DNA of 64,000 nt from Legionella sp. (GTDB lineage Bacteria > Pseudomonadota > Gammaproteobacteria > Legionellales > Legionellaceae). The stretch covers positions 22,134 to 86,133 of the forward strand of contig JARLJR010000038.1 in assembly GCA_031291095.1 (NCBI GenBank). The letters are read 5' to 3'. The notes below the pieces were generated by a model. The model was given only the letters and a program-made list of their open reading frames with translations, searched no databases and was not told the origin of the DNA. Below, piece by piece: positions 62,812-64,000 of the stretch (positions are counted from its first letter, which is position 1; each line of letters opens with the position of its first letter). The translations under genes and the position numbers were made by a program.

Positions 62812-63777
62812 ATGGATTTAAGTAAACGCATCGAACCCAAAACTTGGGCTTTTATAGAAAAAATCAAACAAGCCGGCGGGAAACCACTATATGATCTTCC
62901 TGTAGAGGAAGGCAGGGCGATATTTGATAAATTACAAGAATTATCAACTGATAAACCTGCCGTGGATATTGATGATCACGTGATTAAGCAAGGCGCTAAA
63001 GGTGAGCTCAATATTCGTATTGTTCGCCCTAAAGGTGCTAAAGAGCCTTTGCCGGTAATCATGTTTTATCATGGTGCGGGTTGGGTTTTTGGTGATTATC
63101 AAACACACGGCCGACTTGTACGTGAATTGTCTGTAGGAGCTCATGCAGCAGTTGTATTTGTGCAATACAGCTTAGCTCCTGAGGCTCAATATCCTACACA
63201 AATTGAGCAAGGCTATACCGCAATGAACTACGTTGCCGAACATGGCAAAGAACTAAATCTGGATACATCACGATTAACCGTTGCCGGTGATAGCGTTGGT
63301 GGAAACATGGCTATCGCAATGACTCTGCTGGCGAAACAACGTGGTGGCCCAAAAATTGACTATCAAGTACTCATTTATCCTGTAACTGATGCCAATTTTG
63401 AAAATGGTTCATATACTGAATTTGCTGAAGGCCCATGGCTGACTAAAAAAGCAATGCAGTGGTTCTGGGATAATTATTTGCCTGATAAAGAACGAAGAAA
63501 AGAAATAACCGCCTCGCCTTTGCAAGCAACTGTTGAGCAATTAAAAGACTTACCTCCTGCTTTGGTTATTAATGGTGAGTGTGATGTCCTACGTGATGAA
63601 GGTGAAGCCTATGAGCATAAACTCAATGCAGCTGGAGTTCCGGTAACTGGAATTCGTCATCATGGTACGATTCATGACTTTTTGATGCTCAATGATTTAG
63701 CAAATACACCTGCTTGTCGTAATGCAATCGAAACCATTAATGCCCATTTGCGCTCCGTGTTTGCCAAAAAGCATTAA
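62812..63777 (+). CDS. HSL-family alpha/beta hydrolase (esterase)
   Basis: This 321-residue carboxylesterase is of the hormone-sensitive-lipase type. The oxyanion-hole motif is HGAGW (family HGGGW), the nucleophile elbow is GDSVGGN, the acid is in GECDVLRDEG and the His in TIHDFLML. It follows typical acetyl-esterase order and length, with a short cap domain at the N-terminus. No signal peptide is seen, so it is cytoplasmic or non-classically exported. A GAGGTG Shine-Dalgarno supports the ATG. The substrate is not known. Confidence 0.92.
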   Translation: MDLSKRIEPKTWAFIEKIKQAGGKPLYDLPVEEGRAIFDKLQELSTDKPAVDIDDHVIKQGAKGELNIRIVRPKGAKEPLPVIMFYHGAGWVFGDYQTHGRLVRELSVGAHAAVVFVQYSLAPEAQYPTQIEQGYTAMNYVAEHGKELNLDTSRLTVAGDSVGGNMAIAMTLLAKQRGGPKIDYQVLIYPVTDANFENGSYTEFAEGPWLTKKAMQWFWDNYLPDKERRKEITASPLQATVEQLKDLPPALVINGECDVLRDEGEAYEHKLNAAGVPVTGIRHHGTIHDFLMLNDLANTPACRNAIETINAHLRSVFAKKH

Positions 63778-63782
63778 CAGTG

Positions 63783-63825
63783 TCTGTGCTGGGCTTCACC
63801 GCCCATAGCCGTCAAGCTAAGCCCA
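63783..63825. repeat. dispersed palindromic element, copy 2
   Basis: GCCCATAGCCGTCAAGCT (63801-63818) is the exact inverse of the element at 13276. CTGGGC and GCCCAG flank it as in the first copy. Confidence 0.65.
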
Positions 63826-63867
63826 GATATTTTTACAATAAGGTATTGAATTATCAAGAAAAAAAGC

Positions 63868-63923
63868 TAGAGTTCCCTTTTAAATTTTTTCCTGGCGGGA
63901 AATAAAAAGAAAAAGGGACTCTA
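63868..63923 (+). promoter_or_regulatory. leader hairpin covering a ribosome-binding site
   Basis: TAGAGTTCCCTTTT (63868-63881) can pair with AAAAGGGACTCTA (63911-63923) with one bulge. The right arm contains the AAGGGA Shine-Dalgarno and reaches the first base of the next start codon. It would hide the site in a read-through transcript, or it may be the end of a mobile element. Confidence 0.4.
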
Positions 63924-64000
63924 TGCTCGCTGCTAACTTATCAAATATTCCGAAAAAAATCTTTAACTTTTTAAACAAAGAAGCGCACGCACTTGGAAAA
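63923..64000 (+). CDS. start of a gene cut by the window edge, possibly a transposase
   Basis: Only 26 codons are present: MLAANLSNIPKKIFNFL and NKEAHALGK. The ATG has an AAGGGA Shine-Dalgarno. The combination of a leader inverted repeat and this short amphipathic N-terminus suggests an insertion-sequence transposase, but the family cannot be fixed from so little sequence. Confidence 0.45.
   Translation, partial: MLAANLSNIPKKIFNFLNKEAHALGK

Noticed and set aside
1-64000. tRNA, rRNA and phage attachment sites
   Set aside because: No cloverleaf-like sequence, rRNA segment or integrase gene was noticed on reading; a covariance search would settle it.

Overview
The window looks like chromosomal DNA of a Legionella species, probably not the standard L. 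pneumophila reference. It is AT-rich and gammaproteobacterial. Housekeeping genes alternate with many long orphan proteins that carry eukaryote-like or host-directed domains: a calpain-like protease fused to a protein kinase, ankyrin repeats, leucine-rich repeats, a NADAR domain, a CNF-like motif with a C-terminal CAAX box, and a CE-clan-like cysteine hydrolase. Acidic C-termini typical of Dot/Icm effectors are common. No tRNA, rRNA or CRISPR array was recognised, and no complete insertion sequence. All family names below come from reading motifs, not from database searches.

Layout. 1-2.5 kb: a YbaL-type cation/proton antiporter (cut by the left edge), preceded in the same direction by a candidate CNF-like deamidase. 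2.6-13.2 kb: a 2760-residue protein with a SecA-like motor, then a NADAR protein with four tandem repeats. 13.3-18.5 kb: housekeeping genes (glutaminase, DUF1328, aldo/keto reductase, MltA, a repeat lipoprotein, Zur). 18.7-25.5 kb: a candidate effector, an MltA-like/amidase pair, two paralogous secreted proteins, a three-repeat secreted protein and a RES-Xre toxin-antitoxin pair. 25.7-34.3 kb: a CE-clan-like protein whose tail is encoded by a dispersed repeat, a hybrid PAS kinase with receiver and HPt domains, YacG, and an overlapping SemiSWEET/orphan/PAS-kinase/receiver group. 34.4-41.6 kb: two outer-membrane barrels, ArsC, small membrane proteins, a tandem-Hint/Tim44 membrane protein, an LRR protein and a His-rich secreted protein. 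41.6-45.9 kb: a barrel pseudogene, two orphan effector candidates and a Sco1 homologue.

45.9-53.1 kb: five 125-bp tandem hairpin repeats, an MHYT kinase with its REC-GGDEF-EAL partner (the Lpl0330/Lpl0329 type of c-di-GMP module), two secreted proteins and a polytopic orphan. 53.2-64 kb: a HyuA/HyuB-type 5-oxoprolinase, the calpain-like/kinase fusion followed at once by an ankyrin gene, a YqhA-family protein, a small secreted protein, an HSL-type esterase, and the first codons of a gene that may be a transposase.

How it fits together. Three signalling groups (27.9-30.1, 30.6-34.3 and 46.6-50.1 kb) could couple environmental sensing to phosphorelay and c-di-GMP output. About a dozen orphan proteins are plausible translocated effectors. 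Dispersed palindromic repeats of at least four families fill many gaps; one copy has been captured as coding sequence.
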